In this document: piece by piece, positions 11,605 through 24,415 of the stretch
Numbering within the stretch: the stretch's first letter is position 1
Layout: each line of letters starts with the position of its first letter
DNA from: Geosiphon pyriformis
Taxonomy: Eukaryota; Glomeromycota; Glomeromycetes; Archaeosporales; Geosiphonaceae
Reading direction: 5' to 3'
Assembly: GCA_016748015.1 (NCBI GenBank)
Contig: JAAOMT010000577.1
Coordinates: forward strand, 540,666 to 604,665
Length of the DNA stretch: 64,000 bases
Notes under the pieces: model-generated
The model's input: only the letters and a program-made list of their open reading frames with translations
What the model was told of the DNA's origin: nothing
The model's database searches: none
Made by a program: the position numbers and the translations under genes

Positions 11605-12369
11605 ATTGAATAGCATAAGAAAGCAGTCTAACAAAAATTACTAAAAATTCAGAATAAAAAATACAGATAAAATCAAGTAGACTTATTTTAAGAAGTGTTC
11701 TTCTAATAAATTGTCAACTTTAACAGATATGTTTATAAAAATGGAGATTTCTGGAAATTTGGATTTAATGTAAAAGATGTTAAAAAAAGTAATGATAGAT
11801 TTGGCTAATAAATTTTTTCTAGATATTGGTTCAGTATTTTTGATTGCTCAAGAAACAAACAGTCATCAAAATTTTTTAAGTTAGAATTGCTGACTGCTAA
11901 AATGGCTAAGACTTTAAGATTAAGAAATGTGTCTAAGTTGTAATTTTTATTTTACACTTGGTTGGCTATTGATAAAAACAAAGCTTTAAAATACAAGACT
12001 TAATTCAAAATAGCATTAAGTCAATAAAAATTTTTAGCTGTTTGTCTGATATATAAAAAAGTTATTGCAAGTCCAAAATACATGAATTTAAAACTTTTGA
12101 AAATATTGCTATTAGGTGTAGAATCAAAAAAAAAATGGGAAACCTTTGTTCAAACAAAAGATACATAATTAAAAGTATATTAGAAAAGTCTTTTCATAAG
12201 ATAGTGTTCGATTATTTAGTGGTTAATAATAAGCTGGTTCTGAAATCTGAGAATATTAAAATTAAGATTAATACTATTATAGAAGATTAGACCAGAAAGT
12301 ATGTGGTTCTTAAGTCTTTGTCTGGACTTTAAGTTAATTAATATGTTTCTTTGAACTATATAAACAATA
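11605..12369 (+). pseudogene. pol: LINE B endonuclease-RT linker remnant
   Basis: This corresponds to 3-695 of LINE A. Recognisable landmarks are KSILEKSFHK-like text near 12,170, DYLVVNNKLVLKSENIK near 12,210 and the sequence before ED-stop-TRKYVV near 12,280 (family EDWTRK; Trp is now TAG). Stops are frequent. No function is assigned. Confidence 0.6.
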
Positions 12370-13950
12370 ATGTATTTTTAAATATTATAAAAATTATCAA
12401 TTCTAGAGAGTTGGTACAAATGGTCAAAAATTTGCCAAATAAAAAAGCTGCTAATTTAAATAGTATTTTTAATAAGCTGTAGAAACATTGTGATAATAAT
12501 ATTCTTAAGTGTTTTTTAGGTCTTTTGAATATATATTTAATTTTGAATATGGTTTGGCTCTATATAAAAGAGTATGGGTTTTAATAATTCTTAAGTTTTA
12601 TGATTAGAATAAAATTTTAACAAACACTTGACTTATTGTTTTAATTGAGATGGCCAAAAAAAATTTTTCTAAGATTCTTTTAAATCAAATTTTTTTTATC
12701 TACAGCTATTTTGGTGTGTTTTATAAAGACAACTTTTCTGTCTTAAAAAATACTTTAACACAATCACTTATTTTTACTGTTAGGTTTGTGATTAAAGATA
12801 GTTTAAAAAATAACAAAAAAATTTGGTTGGTTTTGCAGAACATGTAAAAAGCATATAACTTTATTGGCTAAACTTATTTAAAAGCTAATTTGTAATGTAT
12901 TAAAATATGCAAAAAGTTTATTGGTTTTTTTGATATTATTTATGAAGATAAAATAATTAAAATAATAACAAATTTTGGTCTTTCTGGTGATTATTAGATG
13001 CATAATAATCTGAGTTAGGGTGAAATGTTCTTTCCTTTTCTTTAAATGATTTTTTATTACCTTCTCTTGTGTGAGATAAATTAACATAAATATTTGTGTA
13101 AATACTGTATTAACACTAGTTTTGTGATTAAGACAGATAAAATTAAGGCCAAGAGTAAAAAAACTTTTTTTTTGCAGTTGGTGCTTTCATCAATGACATT
13201 ATCTGAATTGGAAACAGTCAGGCATCTACACAATATATATTAAACATTGCCAGTAAATTTTTTTTGATCAATAATATTTTAATTAACAATGATAAAACCA
13301 TAACTATTCCTATTAATTACAAAGTTAAGAATGTCATTTTAAAGATCAATGGTTTGCTGATTTCAATTGCCAAGAATAGTGAGCCATATAAGTACTTGGT
13401 AATTTTTTTGTTAACTAAAGATTTATTCAGATCTAGTTTGGTTAAAGCTTATTCTGATGTTAAATTTTTCTCTAATATGGTGTTGAAAAAAGTGATTACT
13501 AATAAACAGTTTTTATATTTGGTATTAGCAATTTTACAATCTATTGTTGGCTATTGATCACAATTTAGTTTTGTTTTATCTAATATATGTCACAAATAGG
13601 ATATAATGATCAAGAAAAATCTCAAGCTAAAGACTAATTTGCCAAGAAATTTTTCCAATAAGGCTTTGCATTATTTAGCTTTGTATAATTTAAAGCCTTT
13701 TAACCAGATTTAGGCTAAAAAGAAGTTAGCTTCATTGGTTATTTTTTCTAATGTTTTTGATATTCTTGGATATCTATTCAAATACAGATTTTTGGATTTG
13801 TAGATCTTAGAATAAACTTTCTCAGATTTTTTGCAATTTCTTGTTAAGTTGTATGTTAGTTCAGTAAACAATTTTTTAGTTAGAATGGTAAAAATTTTCT
13901 TACTTAATAAATTATCTATTATAAACAATTTGTTCAATGTATTCTGCAGT
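12370..13950 (+). pseudogene. pol: LINE B reverse transcriptase remnant
   Basis: Blocks present: NLPNKKAANLNSIFNKL near 12,430 (family LPD.KA.GLSGI.NEL), DNFSVLKNTLTQSLIF near 12,730, motif A WLVLQNM-stop-KAYNFIG near 12,823, and the DD box near 13,187 reading FINDII-stop-IG (family FVDDTIW). Both motif-A Asp and the first Asp of the DD box are now Asn, and Trp is now a stop. Thumb text with KAYSDVKFFSNMVLKKVI near 13,443 follows. It is inactive. Confidence 0.8.
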
Positions 13951-14283
13951 CTGAAAAAGTTTTTAATATCAAATATTCTAAGTGAATTCTTATACTATAA
14001 TTTAGTGTACTCTCCAAAGCAATTCAATATCATATTTAATAACAAACTTCTGAACAAAAAAAGTAATATGATAGATTGGAAAACTTTTCAACATTAAAAA
14101 AAATTGGATCTCAAGAGTTCTGTGTTTTATTGGTTTAACTTGGCTTCAAGATTTTTGCATGATAATAGTGCTTTGAAGTTGAATTTTATAGAAATTAATA
14201 GTTTTTTTGGTACAAATATTGTAAAATCTATTGGATTTTCTAAAGTACATGACAATTTGCTTGAGATTTGATCAAGTGTTATT

Positions 14284-15525
14284 GAAATGTATATGGATGG
14301 TTCTCTAAGGAATATGGATTGCTGGTAAGACTGTAGCATATTTTTCTGTGGTAGATATGGGAGTTGGTGTTGTAATTCATAGGCTTTTGTCTTTTATAAT
14401 AACTAAGCTACAGGCTGTAACTCTGTTCTTAATGTGTATTTCATTTTCTTATATAATAATAGTGTATCTAAACAGTCAGGCTGCTATTGATGTTTGTGTT
14501 TCTAAGGTTAAATTTATTAAGCTGAACTTCCACAATTAATATTGGATGGAAAGAAAGCATATTGTCAGATTAATAAAGGTTAAATATTTTTCAATTTAAT
14601 AAATAAAAATTAAAAGTTATTTAAATGTTCATAACAATATTAAGACTAACTTTTTGGCAAAAGTAGTTGTTTTTTTTCTTTTTTTTTTGTCAATTGAAGT
14701 GATTAATTATTTTGTTATGGTTGAAGACATAGTTATATTTGGTAACATTCATTATTTTGTTTATAATATTTATAGATCAATTAATTGTGCTTAGTAAGAG
14801 ACTAGTCCTGGTCACAATATTCTTCTTGATTCCTTAATTAATAAGGTAGATTGGGTGTTTATTATACAGATTTGGCACCTTAATTCTCATATGCTGTTTA
14901 AGTTTATTAGCAAGAATTCGGCCAATTTGCATACCTATTTAATAAAAGCTATACATAGATGTTTATCAGTAGTAATTATGAAAAAATTGTATAATAAGTT
15001 GTATTTTAGAGTTTTGTGTTTGTTTTGTGAGAAAATTGAGTTGCTAAATTATGTTTTCACTTATACTAATGATGTTAGCATTTAAGAAAAGATTTTATTA
15101 AAGGCTTTGGATGTCTAAATTTTGTTAATTAGAACCTGTAACTCTTTTTTTGCTGTTTTAAAAACTTTTTCTGAGTGCTCATTGAATGTAAGATTGTATA
15201 TAGTGATTTGTAAAAGCTTTGTATTGAAACATTAGTATAATAAAACTGTTGTATTTTTTAAAAAAAAGGACAGGCTGTTGTAATAGTAATTAGATATGTA
15301 AAGTATTTAGTAGAGAAATATTGTTTAAGAGTTTGATTTATGAAATCTAGACATAAGATAGATATAAAAAAGGCTGATTTAGTTAAAAATAGTGGTTTGG
15401 TGTCTAAATTGTCTTGTGATTTGGCTGAAAGTTTGTCAAATAGAATAGTTTATCTATTCAGTATTATTGAGTTTTTTGCTGTTAGCTTTGGCAGGCATAA
15501 GCCATGTACTTTTTTTTTGGTTTAG
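14284..15525 (+). pseudogene. pol: LINE B RNase H and C-terminal region remnant
   Basis: RNase H begins with MYMDGSLRN (first Asp kept), then IITKLQAVTL (Glu now Lys) and YLNSQAAIDVC (Asp now Asn). The C-terminal part shows HMLFKFISKNSANLHTYLIKAIH near 14,890, the CLFCEKIELLNYVF finger near 15,020 in which the family's His is now Asn, and the family's final block FAVSFGRHKPCTFF near 15,475. The changes fit C-to-T/G-to-A decay. Confidence 0.76.
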
Positions 15526-15699
15526 GTAGTTATATTAGTGTTTATGTAGATATATAGTATTGTCTTGTCTAATCCAAGTGATTGGTTACATGTAGCCAAT
15601 AAATGAATCATGTTTAGTTAGAATTATTAAGTTTGATTCTGTATATTAGATAGTAGTTAGACTTTACTTATTAATTATTAATAAAAAAAATACATATAA

Positions 15700-17449
15700 C
15701 TAGTTATTTGGCCAATTAAGATAATACTATACAGCTATATTAATTAAAACTTTCTTAATTGTATCTGTAAAAAACAGATAACTTATTCTTAATTCAAAAT
15801 TAATAACATAACTCTTTTTAATTCTTAACAAATAAGCAACTTTATCTAAAATTCTAACAAAAAAGTTACAAACAATATCAAATATAAAACTATCTTTATT
15901 TAACAAACTTTTATAATCTATTTTAGCTTAAAGTTTCAAATTAGGTATCCATATCTACTTTTTATAACCAATAACTAAATTCTGAATAAACTTAACTAAT
16001 TTAAACATGATAAGCTTAGTATCTTTAAAAAAAGTCTTAGTTTTTATCAACCAATTTTCAAAAACAAATCTTTTATACAAAATTATATACAAATTAATAT
16101 TAAAAACCCATATAATTAATGACTAAAGAACTATAAATAAAGCCAAATTTGCATTAGTTAAAAACTACTAAATAGTAAAATAGTCATTTAATAAATTCTG
16201 ATAAACAGAAAAATCTGAACTGTAAACAAAACTATAATCTAAAAACTTTATCTTATTACAATACATATATAATACACTTAAATAACTGTAATTATATAAA
16301 TGCTTTCTAACTACTACTGGCAATCTTTTGTGTAAAATCTTTATTAAATCTATCTATAAATCAGTAATGGCTTTGCTTATGTATTCAACAGCCATATAAG
16401 AATTAGGATACCAAACTAAAACAATATGTTTTTAATTAATATTACCAATATACAAAAAATCTATAACATTAAAATTTAATTTAACTTTCTATTGAAAATG
16501 TTTTATAGTATTATTCATAGTTTTAATAAAATAATAAACATTATTAGACATCATTTTATTATCAGTTATTAAAAAATTTTCTTTAATATTTACTGAAAAG
16601 ACAAGTTTTAAAAAAGTAGTCTAATTTCCCAACTTATTAGCATGCTTATTGTTTAATACATCCAAATAATTATTTATCTTGGCCCAATTTACAGAAATGT
16701 TTTTATTTCTGACCAAATTATTAACATGATAGTGTTTTATCCAATATCTGTTGTAAAAATTAGATGTTACTATTTTAATTTAGTTTAATATATATTCAAA
16801 AAAACTTAACTGTTAGAATAGATTGTAACTTTGGATAAAATTAGAATACACTTAAGAGTTAAAGCAATAATTTGTATCTCAACCAGAATTAAAGACAATA
16901 ATTCATTAATTTTTACACCTATATACAAACTCAGATCAGAAAAGTAGGCAGTTATATCATTTATAACACCAAAAAGCCAAAGTTTTTAACTAAACTATTA
17001 GTGTAAATTGAGATTTTAAGCAAAAATACATTTTTTAAATTAGAACAAACAATACCAAAGTTATATGTATTAATTATACTTATTTTAAAAGAGTGTTCAG
17101 AAATAGATAAAAGATCTTAAACTAAACCAAATCTGTATAAACCAAAAAAGAACTAAACTCTAAAATTCAATTATTTCTACTGACAAAAATTTTTTCAACC
17201 AAAATATTTTCTATAACTATTTAAAAGTTGGTTAGCAAAAATAATGTCAAAGTATTTTAAAAATTTATAAATTCGAAAATAATTTATTTGATTCAGAATA
17301 TTCAAAATAGAAATGTTATGTTTAAGATAAAAAACATTGAGTAAATTAATAAACAAAAATATATTATTGTGCAAAAATATTTTAGTAATACTAGCCAAAA
17401 AATTGTTTACAGAATTGATTTTCAACTTGATAGAAAACTGAAAAAAATT
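15700..17449 (-). pseudogene. pol: LINE C thumb, RNase H and C-terminal remnants
   Basis: At 17,195-17,425 an open island, SVNNFLASITKIFLHNN, is the family's post-RT segment (LINE D: PYNNFLTGVVRDFYEYK near 25,515). Near 16,880-16,950 the RNase H island ILVEIQIIAL keeps the Glu of the family's LAELQAIAL. Beyond that, text fades into 3' UTR at about 15,760. Confidence 0.6.
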
Positions 17450-19299
17450 TTAAGGAATTCAACTTAAGATCTGTAAATCTAATAATTTATGTCTAAAAGC
17501 CAGCCAAAAATATTTTTAGTATTAGCAAAATTTATTATTAATGCCATTTTTTTTTCTGTTTAAACTTGAATAAAAAGCTTTAAATTATACAAAATAAATA
17601 ATACATGGCTTTGTTAAAAAAGTTTTTATATAAACTGGCTTTAGATTTTAACATTTTTTAGTTAAACAATCTTATTTATTACATATACTTTTACTAATAA
17701 AGTTAAACTGTATTTTGTATCCAAAAATAGACTATAAAACAGCTAAAACCAAATAAAAAAATTGTTTATCTAATATAGCTTTGTGTAAAACTATGAATGA
17801 AAAAAACTTTATATCTAAATTTGCTTTTTTTAAAAGTAAGCCAAAAAAACTTTTAGTTAATAAGATAATATTCAAATATTAATAAGCTTTGTCAGTTTTT
17901 GCAATTAAAATAAAAACTTATTTATACTTAAAAAAACATTATTGGCTTTTGGATTAATTAAAATAACTACTGTTTTGTCTATATTTATTGAAATATTTAT
18001 AATATTAAAAAATTTACTAGCAATATTCAAGATATTCTGTATTGTTGTTTTACAGTTACCAATTTAAATTATATTATTTACAAAAACCCCAATTACCAAA
18101 TAAAAAATCAAACCAAGATTAAATTCAATTTTGTTAGTTCTAGCAACAAATCTGAAATTTACTTAATATCTGAACAGAGATTTATCCTTTTTTACTTTGC
18201 ACAAAAAAAAGTTGTAAAAAATTCTCTAAAAAAGAGACAAAAAAACTTTATTTTAATCAAGTTTATCATGAACTTTATAACTTTTAAACAAACTAAAGTT
18301 TGTTATAACTTTATTTATATAATTATTGTAAATATAACCAAAAAATTTCATAAATTTGTTACATATTTTTATTTAATTGAAACTGTTTTTCAAATATGAT
18401 TAACTCATTAAATTATAAGCTTTGCTTATGTCTTAAAGCACCAACCAGATCTTTCTACTTTTTTCTAAAGTATTTTTAATAACAGATTTAATAACAAAAA
18501 TAAGAAACTGAGTTGAAATACTTTTCAAAATTAAGAAATTATTTTTATATAAAATCTTGTATTTGCTATAAATTTTAAAAATACAATCAGACAAAATCTT
18601 TAAAAAAATTTTTCTTGTAGTTTTAATAAGAGCAATAGATCTGGTGTTTATTAAAATGGTTTTTTATTTATATGGTTTTGGAATCATAAAAACACAGATT
18701 TTTTTTAGATATTAGAAATCAATTTAAACATTAAACACAAATTAAGTAAATACAATAAATAATTCAAAACAAATTTGTAACTATGTTTTTATATTTTATT
18801 AGAAATATTAGACAATTCAGTAATTTTACTATTAAAAAATTTTTTGATCATTAATAAAAATTTATTAAAACTAATTTACAATATTATACTAAAAAATACA
18901 TTATTATTAACATACTTAAAAAGTGCAAATTATTTCTGCTAATAAAAAATAATAATAGTTTTAACTACATATTTTCTGATCTAATTTTTTATAATTAAAT
19001 CAACTTTATACTTAACCAAATTAAATTTTAAAGTAGTTTACTATTATCAACTAAATAATTTAATATAACTTTTTTGAAAGGTTTTTTTAATACATTTAAC
19101 TCTTATTATTAGCAAAAGCTTTTATGTATTAAGTAATAACAATTTTAATACAAAAATTTTCAATAGTTTTAAATTTTAACATTTTATAAAACTTATAAAT
19201 TTTTTTAAAACAAGTTAATAATTGTTTAATTAAGATTTTGCCATAATTATTATTTAAGAATTTCTTAAATTTTACTGTTTAATTAGAATTCAGAAAAAT
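17450..19299 (-). pseudogene. pol: LINE C reverse transcriptase remnant
   Basis: Motif A is legible at 18,421-18,450 as WLVL-stop-DISKAYNLM: the first catalytic Asp is kept, the preceding Gln is a stop and the second Asp is Asn. The DD box at about 18,068-18,090 reads FVNNII-stop-IG, with both Asp changed to Asn and Trp to TAA. The polymerase is dead. Confidence 0.7.
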
Positions 19300-20955
19300 C
19301 TACTTGTTGACCAAAACCTAAAATTCTTCTAAATCTCCCAATTAATATGTTTTTAAGATTCTTAATATTAGCAATTATAATCTGTAAAACTTAGAAAATA
19401 CAGCACTTTTAGCTATCTTATTATTTTAATATCATGTTTTTAAAAAAGCAGTATTAGCTATAGAGTATACTATTTTACTAAGCAGCTATTATATTTTATT
19501 AAAATTAGCTTTTTTTTGTAATTATTAAAGTTTTTAGCAGTAGTCAAAACAGCAGCCAGCAACAAATTCTCAAACTTTTTCTAAACTTTCTTATTAATCT
19601 TACAGATTTTGTACTTTCATTTATTTTTAGTAAATTGTTTATATATTAAATTAAGTTAAAAACTAAAAAGTTTTTCCAAACTAATGTTCACTAATATAAC
19701 AAAATAATTAATATTAAAAAACTCATCTAAATAGTAAATTTGTTGATTGAAAAACAAACTCTAAATATTATTACTAATTAAAACAAAGTTTATGCATTTT
19801 TTAATTTTCTTAAAATTAAACTATATAAAAAGCTTATATAATAAAAACCTAATGAGAGAATCAAATAAACTTATATTCAAAAATTTTCTAAAACTTATAT
19901 TGTAATCAAAATTATTTTTATTGAAATTACTATCAAAAACCACATACATACTATTATTTAAAGCTTTTGTTACTATAAAATTAATATTATAAAACTGAGC
20001 CAATCATTTTTTCAAAGTAATACTAATATATAAACCCAAAATAAAAATAAAAAAATAATTTTTAATAACAAACATATTAATAAAAGTCAATTAGCAATCT
20101 TTAATACTTTGCATATATGTTTAACAATATTATTATTGATTATTATTATAATATTAGAATTCAGATAATTGAAATTAACTTTTGAAGTAAAAACTTTAAT
20201 TTCTTTAAATTTACTTATAATTTAAGAACAAATCTTATATTTTAGTTTTGTTTTTGTTATAATAGATACAGAATTGTTTTTATTTTTATATTAGCAAATA
20301 ATATTTTTTTGTTTAGCAAAATTGTTTATTTTCTTAATATTATATGTAATAATTTTTCAAATGAAACTAGTTATTGAGAAAAGCAAAAACTTAAAACCAA
20401 ACCAAAATTATTTATTTTGGCCAAAAGTTCTAAAACCATATTCAATAATTTTTTTATTTTATTTTTTAATTTCAAAAAACTTAATGAATTTAAAAGCACT
20501 GCTTTCACAATAATTCTGTTAGTAACTATATCTGAACTTTTATTTATTATTATATTTACTCTTTAATTTTGTAATAAAAAAGTTATTAACAATTAATATT
20601 CAGAATTAAACTAAAAAACTATTGGTTTAAGTATATTTAACTTCTTAACTAACCAATTTGCTTTACAAGACCAGCAAAACTGTGCTCAAAAACAGTAAAC
20701 TTATTATTTATTTCTAATATAACTGGTAAAAAAAACTTTATATTTATAAAAAAACCAATTTTTAAAGACTTATTATACAGAAAAAAAAATAAAAATAAAA
20801 AACTATCAACAATTTTTGCCCAAAAGACTACCAAAAAAAACTAAATAAACAATAGAAGTTGAATATTTAGTGTAAATAGTAGTAAGTCTGCTTTTATCTA
20901 CTTTTAAAAGAATTTTATAAGAAAAGCCATTTAAAAAGACAATAAAAATCTTTCT
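19300..20955 (-). pseudogene. pol: LINE C ORF1 end, endonuclease and linker remnants
   Basis: Reading down from 20,955: KVDKSRLTTIYTKYSTSIVY (compare LINE D's QICLANIYKKKQTPITC), then the coiled segment LEINNKFTVFEHSFAGLVKQ near 20,700, then the endonuclease island VVFDSNFNKNNFDYNISFRK near 19,900, equivalent to LINE B's VVLDENFNKD. The family's GGDFNEN has become DSNFNKN. No intact catalytic set can be reconstructed. Boundaries are approximate. Confidence 0.62.
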
Positions 20956-21131
20956 CTTGTTGATCCCTTGGTTATAATAAGACTAAAAAATTTATTAAAG
21001 TTATAGCTTTCTTTTTTTTTTTTTCTCTTTGTTTCCATCAGTTATTTTTTCAAGTACTTCTAATTTTGTCATAATAGAACCAGTGAGCACATCTGCTAAT
21101 GGGTCTGGTACTAGTTGAACTGGTTTGAAGA

Positions 21132-22970
21132 TTCATTTAAGTGCCAAAAAGAAACATGTAAATACTATCTACTCTTATAGTACATTCTACAAAAAACCAA
21201 GAAAATCTGTCGATGGTAGTGTAATTGATTCATCTGCTGGTTCTTTGAATTTGAATAATGTTGGTAGTACCAGTGTTAAATCTGTGGTTTTCTGAAAAAG
21301 CAATATTGGCAGTATTGCAAGCAGTATTAGCAGTTTATTGAACATTGAAAATATAAGAAACACAATTGTTGAGGAAATAAACTATGCAGATTCAGATGCT
21401 TTAAATAATATTGAGACCATAGACAAATTTATGCCAAGAAAAACTCACACTTAAACATATGTACTAGACTACTCTTCAAAGGCACTTTTATTTAACAACT
21501 TGAGTGATAATAATAGCATCTTGGCTCTCCTATCCCCTAAATTTGCTGGCTTCTGTTAAATTGTTTGCATTAAATGTTGAGCTATCTGCTATGCTGAACA
21601 AAATTAATAATGATAAGTTGATTGCTATTAAAAAAATCTTCTATCAAATTGATGGTTTTGGAAGAGCTTTGACTTTTTCAAAATTTTCAGGAATTATTAG
21701 ATTATCTTTTATGTCAGAATTTAGTTTAGATAAGACAAAGAAATTGGCAATCTGTAAAAAAATTTTTGTTAATGATAATCTCAGAAAGGTAAATAGCTAT
21801 TCAAATCAGAAAATTATTGTTGAGAAGATTCCAGTCAATCTTCCAAAGTTGATTGTGAAGTTAGTTTTTTCTAAATTTAGTAAGATTGTATCAATCAAAA
21901 TACAGCTGATTGGTCTTTGACAAAAAGCTTTAATAGAGTTTGAATCATTCAAAATAGCTGATTTGGTTATAGTTAAATGATCTGTGCTTATAAGAAAAGA
22001 CTCTGTTTATGTGATGAAAGCAATTGATAATAAATAAATATAAGTATTCAGAGATTAACATTGTGCTTTGCTATATACATTATCAGTTAGCACTATGGCC
22101 CATGATTTTTCTGATTTATTGGCTTTTTATGGTGAGAAAATTTTTGTTATTGGCTGCAATCTGGTTATATATGTTTACGATAAGTGCACTGTGGTTTGTT
22201 TTAATAATAAGACATCCAGATTGACTGCTGTTGGTTCTGTTCCTGTTTTTAAGGATGTGAATTTGTGTTAGACTAGTCTTTTTTTGGCTTGCTATGCTTG
22301 TTGTAAACAATTTGGTCATGTTTTTATTAATTGCTCAGTGGATAAAAATTTTGGTGTTTATGATAAGCAGATAGTAACTTCTCAGAATCAGATTTGTCTG
22401 GCCAATATTTATAAGAAAAAACAGACACCCATCACTTGTTTGGTTTTTTTCAATAAAACTTGGGTCCAAGTTGCTAGTGGCTATTTATCTCATGTGATCT
22501 CATTAGGTTTTTTTAGCACTGGTTTGTCTTTGGATTTAAAACTCATCTCAGTGGTTTCCAGTCTTCTTGACATTTCTAGTTTAACTAATTGTTTGAATTT
22601 TTTAGAGCACTTTTTAAATCTTTTGGTTAATTAAATGTCTGGTATTTTGAAAAAATTAAGTTTTGTTGAAATGGTGCTATTAGCACCATTTTTTTATACT
22701 TCCTTTTTAGTTATTCCTAAGTCTCTGGTTTTGGGTTTAAATAAAAATATGACTTTAGATAATACATTGATGTCATCTGTTTCCTTTTTTTCAGTTGTTG
22801 ATAATGCAATTGCAGACCTTAGCTCAAGTAGTTCTAAAGTGTTGACTTCTAAGGTGAGTGGTTTAGAATTGAAATTGATGACTTTGAAAGTGTTAGTAAA
22901 TTTGGTCTTGAAAAAATTGTATTGTTTGTGTTTTGGTCTGGGTTTATCAGCTCTTTCTTTATCTCAATGA
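21132..22970 (+). pseudogene. LINE D ORF1/Gag-like region with damaged knuckle
   Basis: Ser-rich N-terminal text (SAKKKHVNTIYSYSTFYKK) leads to an acidic/polar region, a frameshift near 21,560, then the first folded block (KIFYQIDGFGRALTFSKFSG, 21,635 on) and the RRM-like pair (VFSKFSKIVSIKIQLIGL, then HDFSDLLAFYGEKIFVIGC). The knuckle at 22,293-22,334 reads YACCKQFGHVFINC, where the first ligand position is Tyr. ANIYKKKQTPITCLVFF follows, then a coiled region (LLDISSLTNCLNFLEHFLNLL) to about 22,970. Stops at 21,919, 22,270, 22,633 and elsewhere. Role in the live family: RNA-binding nucleocapsid. Confidence 0.8.
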
Positions 22971-22984
22971 ATGAGTTTGTCTAA

Positions 22985-23706
22985 AAATTTGCTACATACA
23001 ATGTTAGAGGTATAAAAAATCTTGCTAAGCAAGAGGATATTATTTATTAGCATAAGGAAATAAACAATCTGATTACTATTATCATTGAAACAAAGTTAAG
23101 GAGTAAATTTTGTCTTTGGATTATGAATAAATTTGATGGTGTTTATGTATTTACTTCTGGTTTAGAGTTTAACTACCTGGGCTCTGATGTTGCTGTTATA
23201 ATAAACATTGGTTTGGCAAAATACATATACAAGATTTCAGAGGTGGCTGGCAGATTTTTGTCTATAAAACTGCTTTTCAAAAATAAGTTGTCTGTTTTAA
23301 TTTTGAGTCTTTATGCTGATGTCACTCTAGCCTGCATCTGTTTCAAACTTGTAATGTCAACTCACTGATTGCAAGAGCAGTAAATAAATCTTCTTTTGTT
23401 ATTTTGGGTGAGAACTTCAATAAGAATAGTTTACACAAGTGTGCCAGTTTCAAAAAATGTTTTGATTTGGAATTGGTAAATTTTCTGTTAGGTAGTTCAA
23501 TTGTTAAAAGTTTTATATGGAAGAATTTGAGAAGTGCCAAAAAAACAATAGACTATGTGTTTGTTTCTTCAAACTTGGTCAATACAGTAGTGAGTTATGA
23601 TATATTGAATGTTAGTGAACACTTTAACACTAATTACCAAACTGTTTCTATGTTTGTGAATCTGAGTGGTCTGTTAGATACACAGTTAAATTTTCTCTGT
23701 AAATAG
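22985..23706 (+). pseudogene. pol: LINE D endonuclease (EEP family), frameshifted
   Basis: It opens with KFATYNVRGIKNLAKQEDI and keeps ETKLRSK (catalytic Glu kept). It runs open as MNKFDGVYVFTSGLEFNYLG, changes frame near 23,355, and continues VILGENFNKNSL (family GGDFNEN), IDYVFVSSNLVN and FNTNYQTVSM. The catalytic Asp-His of the final motif is Asn-Tyr, as in LINE B. Stop at 23,704-23,706, after which linker text continues in frame. Confidence 0.82.
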
Positions 23707-24415
23707 GTAAATAGGAATTGTTAGAAATTCAATATCAAAGGTGCTGGTAAAACAGATTAGTGTAGATTTAAAAAGTCTATGACAGCTAATGTGGCATTGT
23801 TTTCTGATAAGTTTGTTGTTTCCAAGGGGTTTTTAGATTTAGATGTTATATAGATTGTTGTTCACAAAGTGATGTGTCTTTTGGTGAATAAGGTCTTTAA
23901 GAAAAAGTGGTTCAAGAGTTATGATAATGTCTTCACCAAGGGATTTTCTAAGTTTTATAAGCTAGAAATTTTGGTGTCAAGAATTGTTAAGTCTTTACAT
24001 AAAGATGTTAATAGTGTTTTTGAATTTTTAATAAGCCATTAGGCATCTTTTGACATTGATAAGGCTTTGCCTGTTTAGGCTCTGTTGAATTCTGGTGCAG
24101 ATTTTGATTGTATATGTTCGGCTTTTTTTAGTATAAAAAAATTATATCATGCCTTTAAGTTTGCTGAGTCTTTGTAAGCTGAGGAGTCTTGGATTAGGTC
24201 AGTTATTGTTAAACAGATAAAAAGTTTTGCAATTAATAAGAGTCACATAATTAGAAGCATGCTGAAGTGTCTTTTTTAGAAAGTAGTTTTAAACCATCTG
24301 GTCATTAAAAATGAACTGATTTTGAACTCTGATCTGGTTAAGACTAAGGTGGATGTAATTATGGAGAGCTGGACTAAAAAGTGTAAAGTGGTGGCAGATT
24401 TATTCAATAATTAGT
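23707..24415 (+). pseudogene. pol: LINE D endonuclease-RT linker
   Basis: Homologous to LINE A 3-695: VVHKVMCLLVNKVFKKKW, KFYKLEILVSRIVKSLH, then VVLNHLVIKNELILNSDL and IMESWTKKCKVVADL. About seven stops lie at Gln/Trp-type positions. Text ends at LFNN-stop-SYQ, where the internal deletion begins. Confidence 0.75.

Larger units (their letters stand above)
8905..15690 (+). mobile_element. LINE B, full-length but heavily decayed
   Basis: About 6.8 kb with all family domains in order: ORF1/Gag-like, endonuclease, linker, RT, RNase H and C-terminal finger region, ending in an A-run at 15,683-15,690. It lies inside LINE C's 3' UTR. A candidate target duplication is TACAATAAATAATT (8,891-8,904) against TACATATAACTAGTT (15,691-15,705), imperfect in both copies. 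Nearly every Gln and Trp position has become a stop. By its C-terminal text (FAVSFGRHKPC) it belongs to a different subfamily from A and D. Confidence 0.85.
15691..20955 (-). mobile_element. LINE C segment 2: main body, most decayed copy
   Basis: A minus-strand LINE that begins (5') beside LINE D at 20,955 and runs down to its 3' UTR at 15,691. There the reverse complement reads TTGGCCAAATAACTAGTTAT, matching LINE D's TTGGCCCAAGTAACTGGTCA near 27,243. Segments 1 and 3 complete it on the far sides of LINEs B and D. Protein text can be followed only through short islands, because almost every C or G outside fixed positions has been replaced. Confidence 0.8.
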